Source: Fredericiella sp963839515
GTDB lineage: Bacteria; Chloroflexota; Anaerolineae; Caldilineales; Caldilineaceae
Length of the DNA: 64,000 nt
Assembly: GCA_963839515.1 (NCBI GenBank)
Contig: CAWIVN010000013.1
Location: 124,001-188,000 of the forward strand
Reading direction: 5' to 3'
Shown: in pieces, positions 43,088-54,826 of the stretch
How positions within the stretch are numbered: position 1 is the first letter of the stretch
Layout: every line of letters starts with the position of its first letter
Position numbers and translations under genes: made by a program
The notes under the pieces: generated by a model
What the model was told of the DNA's origin: nothing
The model's database searches: none
Seen by the model: the letters and a program-made list of their open reading frames with translations, nothing else

Positions 43088-44596
43088 GTGAATACGTATA
43101 CCGATGTCACTGCGGCCAATACCGATCCCAACCCACATATTGCGAAGGCGATGCAAAGCGTGCAGTCTGCCGCCGCGCACGCTCAGGCCGATCGCGAACG
43201 CCCCATCTACCACTTTCTGCCGCCGGCCTACTGGATGAATGATCCTAACGGCCCAATCTACCATAACGGTTGGTATCACCTTTTCTATCAGCACAACCCT
43301 TATGGCGACGATTGGGGCTACATGCACTGGGGCCACGCACGCAGCCGCGATCTCGTTCACTGGGAACACATGCCGATCGCCCTGGCGCCGGCCTACGAGG
43401 CAGGTGAAGAGCACGTCTATTCCGGATGTGCACGTGTTAACGGGCAGGACGAACTGCTGCTCATTTATACGTCCGTCAAGCAAGGAACCCGAGAAGCTCG
43501 ACACGACAACGAGCAGTGGGCGGCCTGCCCCCTTGACCCGGACTTGATGACGTGGGAACGGCACCCTGGTAACCCTGTGCTAGCCTTGGAGACGCACGGC
43601 GGCCCGCCCTTTCACAAGGATTGGCGCGACCCCTTTGTCTTCACTGCCGAGGGTCGTAACTTCCTGGTATTAGGCGGCGTTACAGCTGCGACGGCGGAAG
43701 TAGCGCTGTACGAGGCCGTGGACGACACGCTGCTGCGCTGGCGCTACTGTGGCCCGCTCGTGCGCGAGGAGCACAGAGAGCACCGCTTCTTGGAGTGTCC
43801 GAACTTCGTGCAGATTCCTCCGAGCACGGCAGGCGGACAGGCCAAGTGGATCCTGCTCACGTCGCCCTACAACCTGGTGGAGTACACGACCGGCGAATTT
43901 GACGTCAATACGCTAACCTTTACGCCCGAGCAGCACGGCGTTCTTGACGCGGGGCATGGCGAAAGCCCCAACTTTTACGCCACCAATCTGCTCGACGATG
44001 CAGACGGAAACCGCGTGCTGCTGGGTTGGGTGCGCGGCTTCGAAAAGGGTCACGGCTGGGCCGGTGCGCTTGCGCTCCCGCGCCTGCTGACGGTCGGCCC
44101 TGACGGCAAGCCGCGCCAGCAGCCGCTGCCGGCGCTTCAGGCTCTGCGCGGCGAGCAACATAGCTTGGGTTCGTTCAGTGTCGACAGTGGCAGCATGGTC
44201 GTACCCGGCGTCGCCGGCGATGCACTGGAGATCCATCTGTCCCTGCGTATGGAGCCGGCGGCAACATCAGGCTTGCGTCTGGAGCGCGCGGCAGCGGCGG
44301 GCCTGCGCGTGCGCAGCTCGGGCGATGGCCAGCGCGGTGTCGAAATCCGCTGGGACGGCGCCACGTTAACCGTTGCCGGCTGTACTGCGGACCTGCCGGC
44401 GGACGCCGGGCGCGAGTTGTCACTCGACGTGTTCCTGGATAGGTGTGTTCTGGAAGTGTTTGCCAACGGCGGCCGCGTGGCCATGACACGCATCATTGAT
44501 CCGCCGGCGAAAGATTTGGCCGTCGAGGTCTTTGCCGAACAAGGCTCGGCGTATGTCGATGCCATCGACGTGTGGAAAATGAACGGGATTTGGTAG
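43088..44596 (+). CDS. GH32 beta-fructosidase (sucrose/fructan hydrolase)
   Basis: This 502-residue cytoplasmic enzyme starts with GTG 43088 after AAGGGAG. The three GH32 catalytic motifs are intact: WMNDPNG (nucleophile D52), WRDPF (D181) and ECPNF (acid/base E236). The C-terminal beta-sandwich ends with the family-typical RCVLEVFANGGRVAMTRII. It releases fructose from sucrose or short fructans brought in by the upstream importer. The first 35 residues are an extra N-terminal stretch without recognised motifs. It is last in the fructan locus. Confidence 0.9.
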   Translation: MNTYTDVTAANTDPNPHIAKAMQSVQSAAAHAQADRERPIYHFLPPAYWMNDPNGPIYHNGWYHLFYQHNPYGDDWGYMHWGHARSRDLVHWEHMPIALAPAYEAGEEHVYSGCARVNGQDELLLIYTSVKQGTREARHDNEQWAACPLDPDLMTWERHPGNPVLALETHGGPPFHKDWRDPFVFTAEGRNFLVLGGVTAATAEVALYEAVDDTLLRWRYCGPLVREEHREHRFLECPNFVQIPPSTAGGQAKWILLTSPYNLVEYTTGEFDVNTLTFTPEQHGVLDAGHGESPNFYATNLLDDADGNRVLLGWVRGFEKGHGWAGALALPRLLTVGPDGKPRQQPLPALQALRGEQHSLGSFSVDSGSMVVPGVAGDALEIHLSLRMEPAATSGLRLERAAAAGLRVRSSGDGQRGVEIRWDGATLTVAGCTADLPADAGRELSLDVFLDRCVLEVFANGGRVAMTRIIDPPAKDLAVEVFAEQGSAYVDAIDVWKMNGIW

Positions 44597-44686
44597 TTCG
44601 TAGGTCACGTCACCAACATGGTGGTCTTGCTCGTGTACATTGCTTCTGCAAACATGTAACGACGCGTTTTTGGAAAGCAGAGGACA

Positions 44687-45131
44687 ATGAGCATTCTGAC
44701 CCGATTGGCCGTGATTCCGCTGAGTATCGCCGTTTTGACAGTTGCCAGTTGTGCGGCTGCCCCCACCAATGTCGGCAAGCCCGCAACGGGCCGGTTGGTT
44801 CCTTGTCCCGATTCTCCTAACTGTGTCAACAGCCAGGCTCCGGCGAGTGACACGGAGCATGCCATTGCCCCGCTGACCTATTCCGGCACCGCCGATGCCG
44901 CAAAAGCGCGCCTGCGTGAGGTAATCGTCTCCCTGCCGCGCACAAAGATTGTCGCCGACGAAGGCAACTACCTGCGCGCCGAGTTTACCTCGCTCATCTT
45001 CCGTTTTGTGGACGACGTGGAGTTTGTCTTTGACGATGAAGGCAAGACCATCCAGTTCCGCTCGGCCTCGCGCGTCGGCAAGGGCGACATGGGCGTGAAC
45101 CGCAAGCGCATGGAAGAGATTCGCACCAAGT

Positions 45132-45145
<14 letters not shown>
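44687..45145 (+). CDS. DUF1499-domain lipoprotein
   Basis: This 152-residue protein starts at ATG 44687 with AGAGGA upstream. Its signal peptide ends in lipobox TVASC. The DUF1499 landmark PCPDSPNCVNSQ follows, then the domain core (AEFTSLIFRFVDDVEFVFDD and the QFRSASRVGKGDMGVNRKRM block). The function of the family is unknown. Its last 14 bases overlap the end of the convergent recD2 gene, which is unusual for this GC-rich genome. Confidence 0.8.
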
Positions 45146-47600
<2,455 letters not shown>

Positions 47601-47653
47601 CGGGGTGAGGGTAGCAGGTTTACGAACGATGATCAAGTGGACAAGTCCGAATT

Positions 47654-47682
47654 TTGTCAAAGTCGTGCCGGCATGCTATACT
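47654..47682 (+). promoter_or_regulatory. Promoter of rpsO
   Basis: TTGTCA (47654-47659) and TATACT (47677-47682) are 17 bases apart, about 150 bases before rpsO and divergent from recD2. Confidence 0.7.
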
Positions 47683-47833
47683 CTATCGAACTATTGTGCG
47701 GGATCACTCGCCCGGTACAGCGGTGATTCGGCCGTAGATAGGCGAGACGGGCAGCAGGCATGGCCGCTAACAGTCTGTGTCCTAACGGAATTGTGTTCTG
47801 GCGTTTGTCCAAGTGGAAAGTACGGGAGTACCG

Positions 47834-48103
47834 ATGACTATTACCAGAGTGCAGAAGTCGCACGTAATCGAAGAATACCGGATTAACGAGACGGACACCG
47901 GCTCGCCGGAAGTACAGGTGGCATTGCTGACCAACCGCATCAATGGCTTGCTCGAGCATCTCAACACGCACAAGCATGATGAGGGTTCGCGGCGGGGGTT
48001 GCTCAAGCTGGTCGGCCAGCGCCGGCGCCACTTGGCGTATCTCAAGCGCAAGGACACCCAGCGCTACCAGGACCTGATTCAGCGGCTTGGGCTACGCAAG
48101 TAA
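47834..48103 (+). CDS. rpsO: 30S ribosomal protein S15
   Basis: This 89-residue protein has the standard S15 length when started at ATG 47834 (GGGAG upstream). Family blocks are TDTGSPEVQVALLTNRI, HKHDEGSRRGLLKLVGQRR and LKRKDTQRYQDLIQRLGLR. It binds 16S rRNA in early 30S assembly. The order rpsO-pnp is the classic one. The 5' leader of about 145 bases may hold the S15 autoregulatory site known in other bacteria. Confidence 0.97.
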   Translation: MTITRVQKSHVIEEYRINETDTGSPEVQVALLTNRINGLLEHLNTHKHDEGSRRGLLKLVGQRRRHLAYLKRKDTQRYQDLIQRLGLRK

Positions 48104-48106
48104 CGG

Positions 48107-48167
48107 AGAAAAGCAAGGGGCGATTGAGTCCACGGCAACAGCGACTCACGCCCCTTTTTGCTTTTCT
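48107..48167 (+). terminator. Compound terminator between rpsO and pnp
   Basis: AGAAAAGCAAGGGGCG (48107-48122) pairs with CGCCCCTTTTTGCTTTTCT (48149-48167), and an inner stem TGAGTC/GACTCA (48125-48130 and 48143-48148) closes the loop. The T-rich 3' arm gives an intrinsic terminator. Confidence 0.8.
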
Positions 48168-48551
48168 AAGAGTGTACGTTCGTACCGGCGCAGCTTTTCG
48201 CGCCAGGCGTGCGAACTGTATGTGTAAAGTTTTGATTGTAATGGCAGCGTGGCATGCGCGCCTGGATGGGAAAAGCCGAGTCGTCTAGACGACTGCGGCG
48301 CGAGGTCCGGCATTGGAGAGCGCACCCAAGGTGTGTCTTGGATTCGGTCTCCAGTTCCGCACCTCGAAGATGATTCCTACCGACCTAATTCGGCCACAAA
48401 GCCCTCACTATGGTTGAGAAACCACAGCTTGCACAGCGTCGACGCAAGGTTGGCGGGCGGCAGGAAGCATCATGTCCTGTGCTCTTCGCCAGCTTGGCGT
48501 AGCGTTGGGTTGCCTGTGGCGACTCTGTTTCCAACAAAAGAGGTAGGATCT
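48168..48551 (+). ncRNA. Long structured leader upstream of pnp
   Basis: There is no gene in these 384 bases. They hold a perfect palindrome AGTCGTCTAGACGACT (48279-48294) and a nested hairpin (48301-48366): CGAGGTCCGG pairs with CCGCACCTCG (one mismatch), GGAGA with TCTCC, and CACC with GGTG inside. In E. coli, pnp mRNA has a leader stem cut by RNase III that mediates autoregulation; this leader may do the same. The reading frame of pnp stays open upstream but has no family homology there. Confidence 0.45.
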
Positions 48552-50801
48552 ATGCAACTGTTCCAAGGAACAAAGGTTTTTAGCGCCGAGGTCGGCGGCC
48601 GCCCGCTGGCCATCGAAACCGGCCTGCTTGCACCGCAGGCCGGTGGCGCCGTGACGGTGCGCTACGGCGACACCGTGCTGTTGGCTACAGCCACAATGAG
48701 CAAGGACGTTCGCCAGGGGATAAATTTCTTCCCGCTGACGGTCGAGTTTGAAGAGCGCCTGTATGCCGCGGGCCGCATCCCAGGCAGCTTTTTCCGCCGC
48801 GAAGGCAGACCTAGCGAGCAGGCCATCCTGGTCTCGCGCCTGGTGGACCGCCCGCTGCGCCCTCTTTTCCCTAAGGGCATGCGCAATGAGACGCAGGTGA
48901 TCGTCACGGCACTGGCCACCGACGGCCAGAACCTGATGGACCCGTTGGCCATCATCGCTGCCTCGGCTGCCTTGGCCATCAGCGATATCCCGTGGGGCGG
49001 TCCGATTGCCGCCACGACCATTGGCTTTGTGGACGGCGAGTTTGTCGTCAACCCCACGGCCGACCAGATGTTAAACAGCAGCCTCAACCTGGTCGCTGCC
49101 GGCACCAGCGACAACATCCTGATGGTGGAAGCAGGGGCCAACGAGCTGCCCGAAGACCTGATGCTCGAAGCGCTGCGCTTGGCACATCAATCCAACCAGG
49201 CGGTGATTGACCAGATCGTTGCCATGCAGGCTGAATTCGGCAAGCCGAAGACGGAAGTCACCGTATTTTTGCCGGCGGCCGAATTGACCGAGGAAGTGTC
49301 TGGGTTGGCCAAGCAGCGCATCACAGAGCTGCTGGAAGCCGGCTTGGGCAAAGTGCCGCTGAACGAGGGTCTGGACGCTATCCGCAACGACGTGCAGGCA
49401 GCGTTTGCCGAACGCGTGGCGGCGGGCACAGTTGCGAGCAACGACGTGGCTGATGCGTACGAGTCGGTGATTAAGAAGGCCACGCGCCGCCGCATCTTGG
49501 AAAAGGGTGTGCGCCCCGATGGCCGCGCCACGACACAGATTCGCCCGATCAGTGCGCAGGTCGGCTGTATGCCGCGCGTACACGGTTCGGGTCTCTTTAT
49601 GCGCGGCGAGACGCATGTGCTGACGATAGCCACGCTGGGCACGCCCGGCGATGCGCAGCGCCTCGACACGCTGCAGCCGGGCGAAGAGAAGCGCTACATG
49701 CACCACTACAACTTCCCGCCCTTTAGCACGGGCGAGGCGACGCCGATGCGCGGCCCCAAGCGCCGCGAGATTGGCCATGGCGCCTTGGCCGAGCGGGCGT
49801 TGGTCCCGGTAATCCCCGACGACTTCCCCTACACGCTGCGCCTGGTGTCCGAAGTGCTGAGCAGCAACGGTTCGACCAGTATGGGTTCCGTCTGCGGCAG
49901 CACGCTTGCGCTGATGGACGCGGGCGTGCCGATCACCTCCCCGGTGGCGGGTATCGCCATGGGTTTGATCCAGGACCTAGATACGGGCGAGTACCAGGTG
50001 TTGAGCGACATCCAGGGCATGGAAGATGCTTTGGGTGACATGGACTTCAAGGTGGCAGGCACCGAGCACGGCATCACGGCCCTGCAAATGGACCTCAAGA
50101 TCAAGGGTCTGGATTTCGACATCCTGCGCAAGGCGATGGAGCAGGCGCGCGAAGGCCGTATGCACATCATGGGCAAGATGCTCGAGGTGCTGCCGGAATC
50201 GCGCTCAGAACTGAGCGAGTTTGCCCCGCGCATCTTGACGATTCACATCGACCCCGAGAAGATTGGGAAGCTGATTGGCCCCGGTGGCAAGACTGTGCGC
50301 GGCCTGCAGGAGAACTACGGCGTCAAGGTCGACATCGAGGAAGACGGCACTGTCTACATCTCGGGCGAAGGCGTGAGCGCCGAGCAGGCGTTGCAGGAAG
50401 TGCAGCGCATGACCGAGGAAGTGCAGGTCGGCAAGATCTACACGGGCACTGTCGTGCGCGTCGAGCCGTACGGCGCCTTTATCAATATCATGCCCGGCGT
50501 AGACGGCATGGTGCACATCAGCCAGTTGGCCGACTACCGCGTCGACAAGGTGGAGGACATTGCCAAGTTGGGCGACGAACTGACTGCCATGGTCATCGAC
50601 GTCGATCCGGGTGGCAAGGTGCGCATGAGCCGCCAGGCCGTGCTGGAAGGCTGGACTGTCGAGGAAGCGCAGTCGCGCGACCGAGGTGGGCGGCCGAGTG
50701 GCGGCGGTGGCGATCGGGGCGGCCGATCGGGCGGCGATCGCGGCCCAAGGCGTGACGGCGGCGATCGCGGCCGGCGCGACGATCGGGGCCCGCGGCGCTA
50801 G
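48552..50801 (+). CDS. pnp: Polyribonucleotide nucleotidyltransferase
   Basis: This 749-residue enzyme degrades RNA phosphorolytically in the cytoplasm. The start is ATG 48552 (AGAGGTAGGA upstream; MQLFQGTKVFSAEVGGRPLA is the family start). Domains in order are RNase PH 1, a helical linker, RNase PH 2 (MRGETHVLTIATLGTPGDAQ and the GSTSMGSVCGSTLALMDAG catalytic region), KH (IGPGGKTVRGLQ) and S1 (GTVVRVEPYGAFINIMPG). A Gly/Arg/Asp-rich tail of about 45 residues ends the protein and may add RNA binding. Confidence 0.96.
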   Translation: MQLFQGTKVFSAEVGGRPLAIETGLLAPQAGGAVTVRYGDTVLLATATMSKDVRQGINFFPLTVEFEERLYAAGRIPGSFFRREGRPSEQAILVSRLVDRPLRPLFPKGMRNETQVIVTALATDGQNLMDPLAIIAASAALAISDIPWGGPIAATTIGFVDGEFVVNPTADQMLNSSLNLVAAGTSDNILMVEAGANELPEDLMLEALRLAHQSNQAVIDQIVAMQAEFGKPKTEVTVFLPAAELTEEVSGLAKQRITELLEAGLGKVPLNEGLDAIRNDVQAAFAERVAAGTVASNDVADAYESVIKKATRRRILEKGVRPDGRATTQIRPISAQVGCMPRVHGSGLFMRGETHVLTIATLGTPGDAQRLDTLQPGEEKRYMHHYNFPPFSTGEATPMRGPKRREIGHGALAERALVPVIPDDFPYTLRLVSEVLSSNGSTSMGSVCGSTLALMDAGVPITSPVAGIAMGLIQDLDTGEYQVLSDIQGMEDALGDMDFKVAGTEHGITALQMDLKIKGLDFDILRKAMEQAREGRMHIMGKMLEVLPESRSELSEFAPRILTIHIDPEKIGKLIGPGGKTVRGLQENYGVKVDIEEDGTVYISGEGVSAEQALQEVQRMTEEVQVGKIYTGTVVRVEPYGAFINIMPGVDGMVHISQLADYRVDKVEDIAKLGDELTAMVIDVDPGGKVRMSRQAVLEGWTVEEAQSRDRGGRPSGGGGDRGGRSGGDRGPRRDGGDRGRRDDRGPRR

Positions 50802-50833
50802 GCACGACCGGCAACTATTACCATAGATTTGCT

Positions 50834-50869
50834 AGAGGCGGACACAGGATTTCCTGGTCCGCCTCTTTG
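50834..50869 (+). terminator. Terminator after pnp
   Basis: AGAGGCGGAC (50834-50843) pairs with GTCCGCCTCT (50857-50866), followed by a short T-rich run. It lies between the convergent pnp and AI-2E-family genes. Confidence 0.8.
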
Positions 50870-50926
50870 TTACCCTCACTCAGCAGCCGCTTGTGCTGCC
50901 AACTGCCAATCGCTAGAACTGGCTCA

Positions 50927-52408
50927 TCATCCTTGGGCTTCCGTAGACACCGTAGGGGGCGCGGGCTGTGCTCCGCTCGAAGTCGATGATGGATTCGGCG
51001 CAGGCGCAGGCGGTGTGGTGCTTGCCGATACATTTGCTTGCGCCACGGGCCCTTGCTGCTGTGCCACCAACTCCTTGCCCGTGACCTTGCGCCGGTACGA
51101 CCTGCGCTGGTTGCTGGGCAGTGGTCGCCCACCAAATGGTGGGTAGTCGAGAAGCTTGGCGTGGATATAGCTGCCGATGACACGGAAAGTAGCCACGATG
51201 GGCGGGGCCAACAATGCGCCCAAGATGCCGGCCGTGCTCAAGCCCACGGCCACGGCACAGATGACGATGATCGGGTGCAGGTTGATGCTGTCGCCGATGA
51301 TCCGCGGCACCAGAATGTTGTTCTCCAACTGCTGGATCAAAAAGTAAATGCCCACGGTGATCAGCGCAAAGCCAATGTTGTCGATGCCCATCGGCCCCAA
51401 CACGTTGCTGCCCTGGATCAAAGCCGTAATCACGGCCGGGATCATGGATAGGATCGGCCCCAAGTTGGGCACAACCTCCAGCAAACCAGCCAGGATGCCA
51501 AAGATCAACGCTCCCGGCATGCCCACGATGCTCAGTGCCAGGCCGGTGGTTACGCCGACGACAATGCTGAGAATCAACTGGCCGCGCAGAAACGACTGCC
51601 ACACCAGCCCAATGCGGCGCAGCAGGTCGGCCAACTCTGAACGATAGGAGGAGGGGAACAGGCTGTGGAAGTAGGACTGGATGCGCGGCGCATCCATGGT
51701 CATGTACAGGCTGACGAAGAAGGTCACCAAGATGGCGAGGAAGGTCGAGAAGACCGTGCCCACCACGTTGATACCGATCGTGGCCGTGCTGCCGACTACA
51801 TTGGTAGTAGCGCTTAAAAACTGCTGGATGGTGTCGAGAATGTCGTTGACCGAAGGCACATACTGGGTCTGCTGCGAGTTGGTCTGCAGCTGGCGCGCTA
51901 CCGCCGCAACCGGCACCTGGTAGCCCACGATCGTGACCGTCTCCGGCAGGCCCTGCAATGTATTGTTGGCCCAGCCGATCACACCGCGCGCCGTGCCCGG
52001 TACGTCAAACGAGGCTAAGGCGCGCAACTGATCGATCAACGTTGGGATGAACAGGATGGGCACGAGCGCCAAGAGCGCAATCACCAGCAAGTAGATCGCA
52101 ATCGTGCTGATGCCGCGTGGGATACGGAGGCGCTCGCCCAGATTTACGATCGGGTTGAGCAAGTAAGCCAGGATCGCCGCAATCAGGATCATGGGAATGA
52201 TCGGGCGGCTGATGTAGAAGATGAACACCAGCGCCACCAGCATGATGACCAGCACGGTGCGCTTGGTCGAACGATCCCAGCGTGAGTCGCCATCGGGGTC
52301 GGCGACCCGGTCGAGAATGGCTACGAGCGATTCGTCTGATTGTTCGGCGGGCACGGACGCCGGAGCGTCCGCATCCCGTACTTCCGGCAATTGATCGGCG
52401 TCGGGCAT
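50927..52408 (-). CDS. AI-2E family (PerM-like) transporter
   Basis: This 493-residue integral membrane protein has about eight helices, beginning with VLVIMLVALVFIFYISRPII, and the family core LLRRIGLVWQSFLRGQLILS, then LEVVPNLGPILSMIPAVITA and QLENNILVPRIIG. Members export autoinducer-2 or act as ion exchangers, so the substrate is open. Both termini are cytoplasmic tails: an acidic N-terminus and a Pro/Ser/Thr-rich C-terminus of about 60 residues not usual for the family. Confidence 0.85.
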   Translation of the reverse strand: MPDADQLPEVRDADAPASVPAEQSDESLVAILDRVADPDGDSRWDRSTKRTVLVIMLVALVFIFYISRPIIPMILIAAILAYLLNPIVNLGERLRIPRGISTIAIYLLVIALLALVPILFIPTLIDQLRALASFDVPGTARGVIGWANNTLQGLPETVTIVGYQVPVAAVARQLQTNSQQTQYVPSVNDILDTIQQFLSATTNVVGSTATIGINVVGTVFSTFLAILVTFFVSLYMTMDAPRIQSYFHSLFPSSYRSELADLLRRIGLVWQSFLRGQLILSIVVGVTTGLALSIVGMPGALIFGILAGLLEVVPNLGPILSMIPAVITALIQGSNVLGPMGIDNIGFALITVGIYFLIQQLENNILVPRIIGDSINLHPIIVICAVAVGLSTAGILGALLAPPIVATFRVIGSYIHAKLLDYPPFGGRPLPSNQRRSYRRKVTGKELVAQQQGPVAQANVSASTTPPAPAPNPSSTSSGAQPAPPTVSTEAQG

Positions 52409-52477
52409 GACTCTTTCTAAACTCCTACTTGTTAAACCCCACGCCGCCAGATCGGTCGCGTATAAATCTTGATCCGC

Positions 52478-53464
52478 CTACTCCCCGCAGACCGAGCTAA
52501 ACACCCGCAACAGGTTGCCGCCTAATACTTTGCGAACTACCTCGGGCGAATGGCCGCGATCGAGCAGCTTGGTCGTAATGCGCGGGTAAGCGGTCACGTC
52601 AGGAATATCGGCCGGCGTGTTGCAGCCGTCGAAGTCGCTGCCGAGCGCTACGCTGTCCGGACCGATGCGCGTCAACATATACTCGATATGCGTGATAACG
52701 TCGTCCAGCGTGGCCCGGCTGGGGTTTTTAGCGTTGAGAAAGGCGTCCACAAAGGTGACGCCGACCACGCCGCCGCGCATGGCGATCGCCTCCAGTTGTG
52801 CATCGGTCAGGTTGCGCGGGTGGTCACATAAGGCACGAGCATTGCTGTGGCTGGCGATGACGGGCTGCAGGCTGGTGTTAAGCACGTCGTCAACGCCCGC
52901 CGGCGATAGGTGGCTGAGGTCGATCAGCATGCCCAGCCGGTTGCACTCCTCCACTACCTTGACGCCAAACTGCGTCAGGCCACCGTTGGTACGGCTCTCG
53001 GAGACGCCGTCGCACGCCGCATTGCGGAAGTTCCAGGCGAGGCCAAGGTTGCGCACACCGAGGCGGTAGAACTGACGCAGCACGCCGATGCTGCCATCCA
53101 ACGCCTCGGCGCCTTCCAGGCCCCCGACGGCTGCAACTTTGCCTTCAGCCTTGGCACGCTTGATATCGCTCGCCTTGCGCGCCAGGATCAACTGGTCCGG
53201 CAGCTGGTCGGCGAGGCGCAGCAGCTGGTCGAGCCGTTCGAGGGCATGAGATGTGGCGCCATGGCGCTGGTAAGGCACAGGCACATAGCAGGCAAAAAAC
53301 TGGGCGGTGATGCCGCCATCACGCAGGCGAGGCAGATCAATATGCCCCTTGGACGAGCGTTCGCCGAGCCAGCGGCCGTGTTCCAGTTGGTCGCCAATGC
53401 TGTCGCAGTGGCCATCAATGATGATTGCTTCAGAATGCAGGTCCTGTGCTGGGTTCGTAGACAT
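52478..53464 (-). CDS. Membrane dipeptidase-like metallopeptidase (M19)
   Basis: This 328-residue enzyme of the M19 (renal dipeptidase) family cleaves dipeptides, often with a D-residue, at a binuclear zinc site. Ligands are visible: H19 and D21 (IDGHCD), the bridging Glu in GGLEGAEAL, His in DLSHLS and His in IASHSNARAL; the ALGSDFDG block completes the site. No signal peptide is seen, so it is probably cytoplasmic. It is 67 bases after nurA and in the same direction. Confidence 0.9.
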   Translation of the reverse strand: MSTNPAQDLHSEAIIIDGHCDSIGDQLEHGRWLGERSSKGHIDLPRLRDGGITAQFFACYVPVPYQRHGATSHALERLDQLLRLADQLPDQLILARKASDIKRAKAEGKVAAVGGLEGAEALDGSIGVLRQFYRLGVRNLGLAWNFRNAACDGVSESRTNGGLTQFGVKVVEECNRLGMLIDLSHLSPAGVDDVLNTSLQPVIASHSNARALCDHPRNLTDAQLEAIAMRGGVVGVTFVDAFLNAKNPSRATLDDVITHIEYMLTRIGPDSVALGSDFDGCNTPADIPDVTAYPRITTKLLDRGHSPEVVRKVLGGNLLRVFSSVCGE

Positions 53465-53531
53465 GAGGAGTCGCCTCGCAACGTAAGTTGAGTATGATGG
53501 CGGATAAAAAAGATCGATAGACTAAATACGG

Positions 53532-54725
53532 CTAGGTTCGGCGAACGGCCTTGCTCAACGATTTGCGGCTCTGGTTGAGATACAACCCTTCTGCCTCGGC
53601 GAACTGCTGGAACAATGCATAAAAACGGTTACGGTCGATCATTTGCAGCACGGCGACGGCATCGGCCGTTTCGGCAGCGTATGGATAACCCTTGGCTCCC
53701 ACGACACACTCGGCCCGCACGAGATCAAGCACTTGTTGCGAGCGTCCCTCCTCCCACAACCAGATCGGCATTTCGATGCGCGCCGGCGGCCGATCCTGCG
53801 CCAGGCGCACATAGCTGAATACAACGTCACGATAGAAGCCGGCTCGCCCCTGGGTGCTGAGCTGGTCGCCACGAGCACACACAAACAGGGGGCTGCGGTC
53901 GCCCCATTCGGGTAAACTGGAAGCTAGCAGGGGGCCGTCGGTCAACGATAGATAGGGCTGCCCCGTGACGATGTTCAATAGTGTTAGAAAGTCCTTGCTG
54001 GACGAGCTATCTACAAAGCCCGCCAGCGGTACACGGTATTGTCTGGACGTATCCAGAAGCTGCTGCACTGCCCGTACATACGGTAAACCGCGCTCAGGGC
54101 GCAGCTGACCTGCAAAACTGATGATAAACGAACCGTCAAACAGGCAAAGCGGGCGGCGGTCCTCAGGTTCGTTGCCAAAGCGCACCATCAGATCGCACAA
54201 CTGCTCGCACTCCAGGATAAAGCGGCGTTGGTTGACGCGCCAATCAGCGAATTCGGCGCCGCTGTCATCCAGCGCCAATTCCTCCGGCGCCAGGATTTCA
54301 AATCGTACGTCCTTTTCGTAGCGTCCACCGGCCGAGTGATAGTTAACATACCATCCTACCTGCACCGCCGCAACTGGCGGTGACATTTCCTTGCTCGGCA
54401 TGATCTGACTGCCATCCACCGCCGCGACCGGACGATCTGCCAAGACTGCCAACGCCCAGGCGCGCGCATCCTCGTGCGATCGCCAGCGTTGGGCAAACGG
54501 GAGACGCAACTGCTCCGCCTGGTCAAGTTCGGGGGTGGGTTCGGCGCCGGGCCATTCGACGTTGTGGTCAGCCAGTGCCTGCTTTACGGCCTCGGCAGTA
54601 AGGCGACTGAATTGGGCAAGCTTTTCGCTGGCCTGCGAGGATTGGCGGCGTTGCTCGCTTTGGTATGTGGTAAACTGCTCGCGCTTAGATTGTAGCGCAT
54701 TTACGACCTTGCGGCGGTCTAGCAT
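53532..54725 (-). CDS. nurA: NurA-domain 5'-3' nuclease
   Basis: This 397-residue protein starts best at ATG 54723-54725 (GGAG upstream). A coiled helical N-terminus (about 1-60) precedes the NurA domain, whose metal-binding acids appear in VAAVDGSQI (D104), LFDGSFI and AGFVDSSSSKDFL; the end segment GYPYAAETADAVAVL is also typical. NurA works with the HerA translocase in DNA-end resection in archaea. No herA gene lies in the window, so the partner is unknown. It is divergent from the JAMM protease gene, about 100 bases apart. Confidence 0.85.
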   Translation of the reverse strand: MLDRRKVVNALQSKREQFTTYQSEQRRQSSQASEKLAQFSRLTAEAVKQALADHNVEWPGAEPTPELDQAEQLRLPFAQRWRSHEDARAWALAVLADRPVAAVDGSQIMPSKEMSPPVAAVQVGWYVNYHSAGGRYEKDVRFEILAPEELALDDSGAEFADWRVNQRRFILECEQLCDLMVRFGNEPEDRRPLCLFDGSFIISFAGQLRPERGLPYVRAVQQLLDTSRQYRVPLAGFVDSSSSKDFLTLLNIVTGQPYLSLTDGPLLASSLPEWGDRSPLFVCARGDQLSTQGRAGFYRDVVFSYVRLAQDRPPARIEMPIWLWEEGRSQQVLDLVRAECVVGAKGYPYAAETADAVAVLQMIDRNRFYALFQQFAEAEGLYLNQSRKSLSKAVRRT

Positions 54726-54826
54726 ACCGTATCTCCGTCTGCAATCATAGCTCTGAGTCAAAAAAATGTAAATAGCTTTTTGCCGAACATTTGTGCTGTG
54801 CAAGTTACTATACCATAAGGTGAGCT

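Noticed and set aside
48249..48551. In-frame 101-codon extension of pnp
   Set aside because: No similarity to PNPase, which starts with MQLFQG at 48552 after a good ribosome-binding site; the DNA is better explained as a structured leader.
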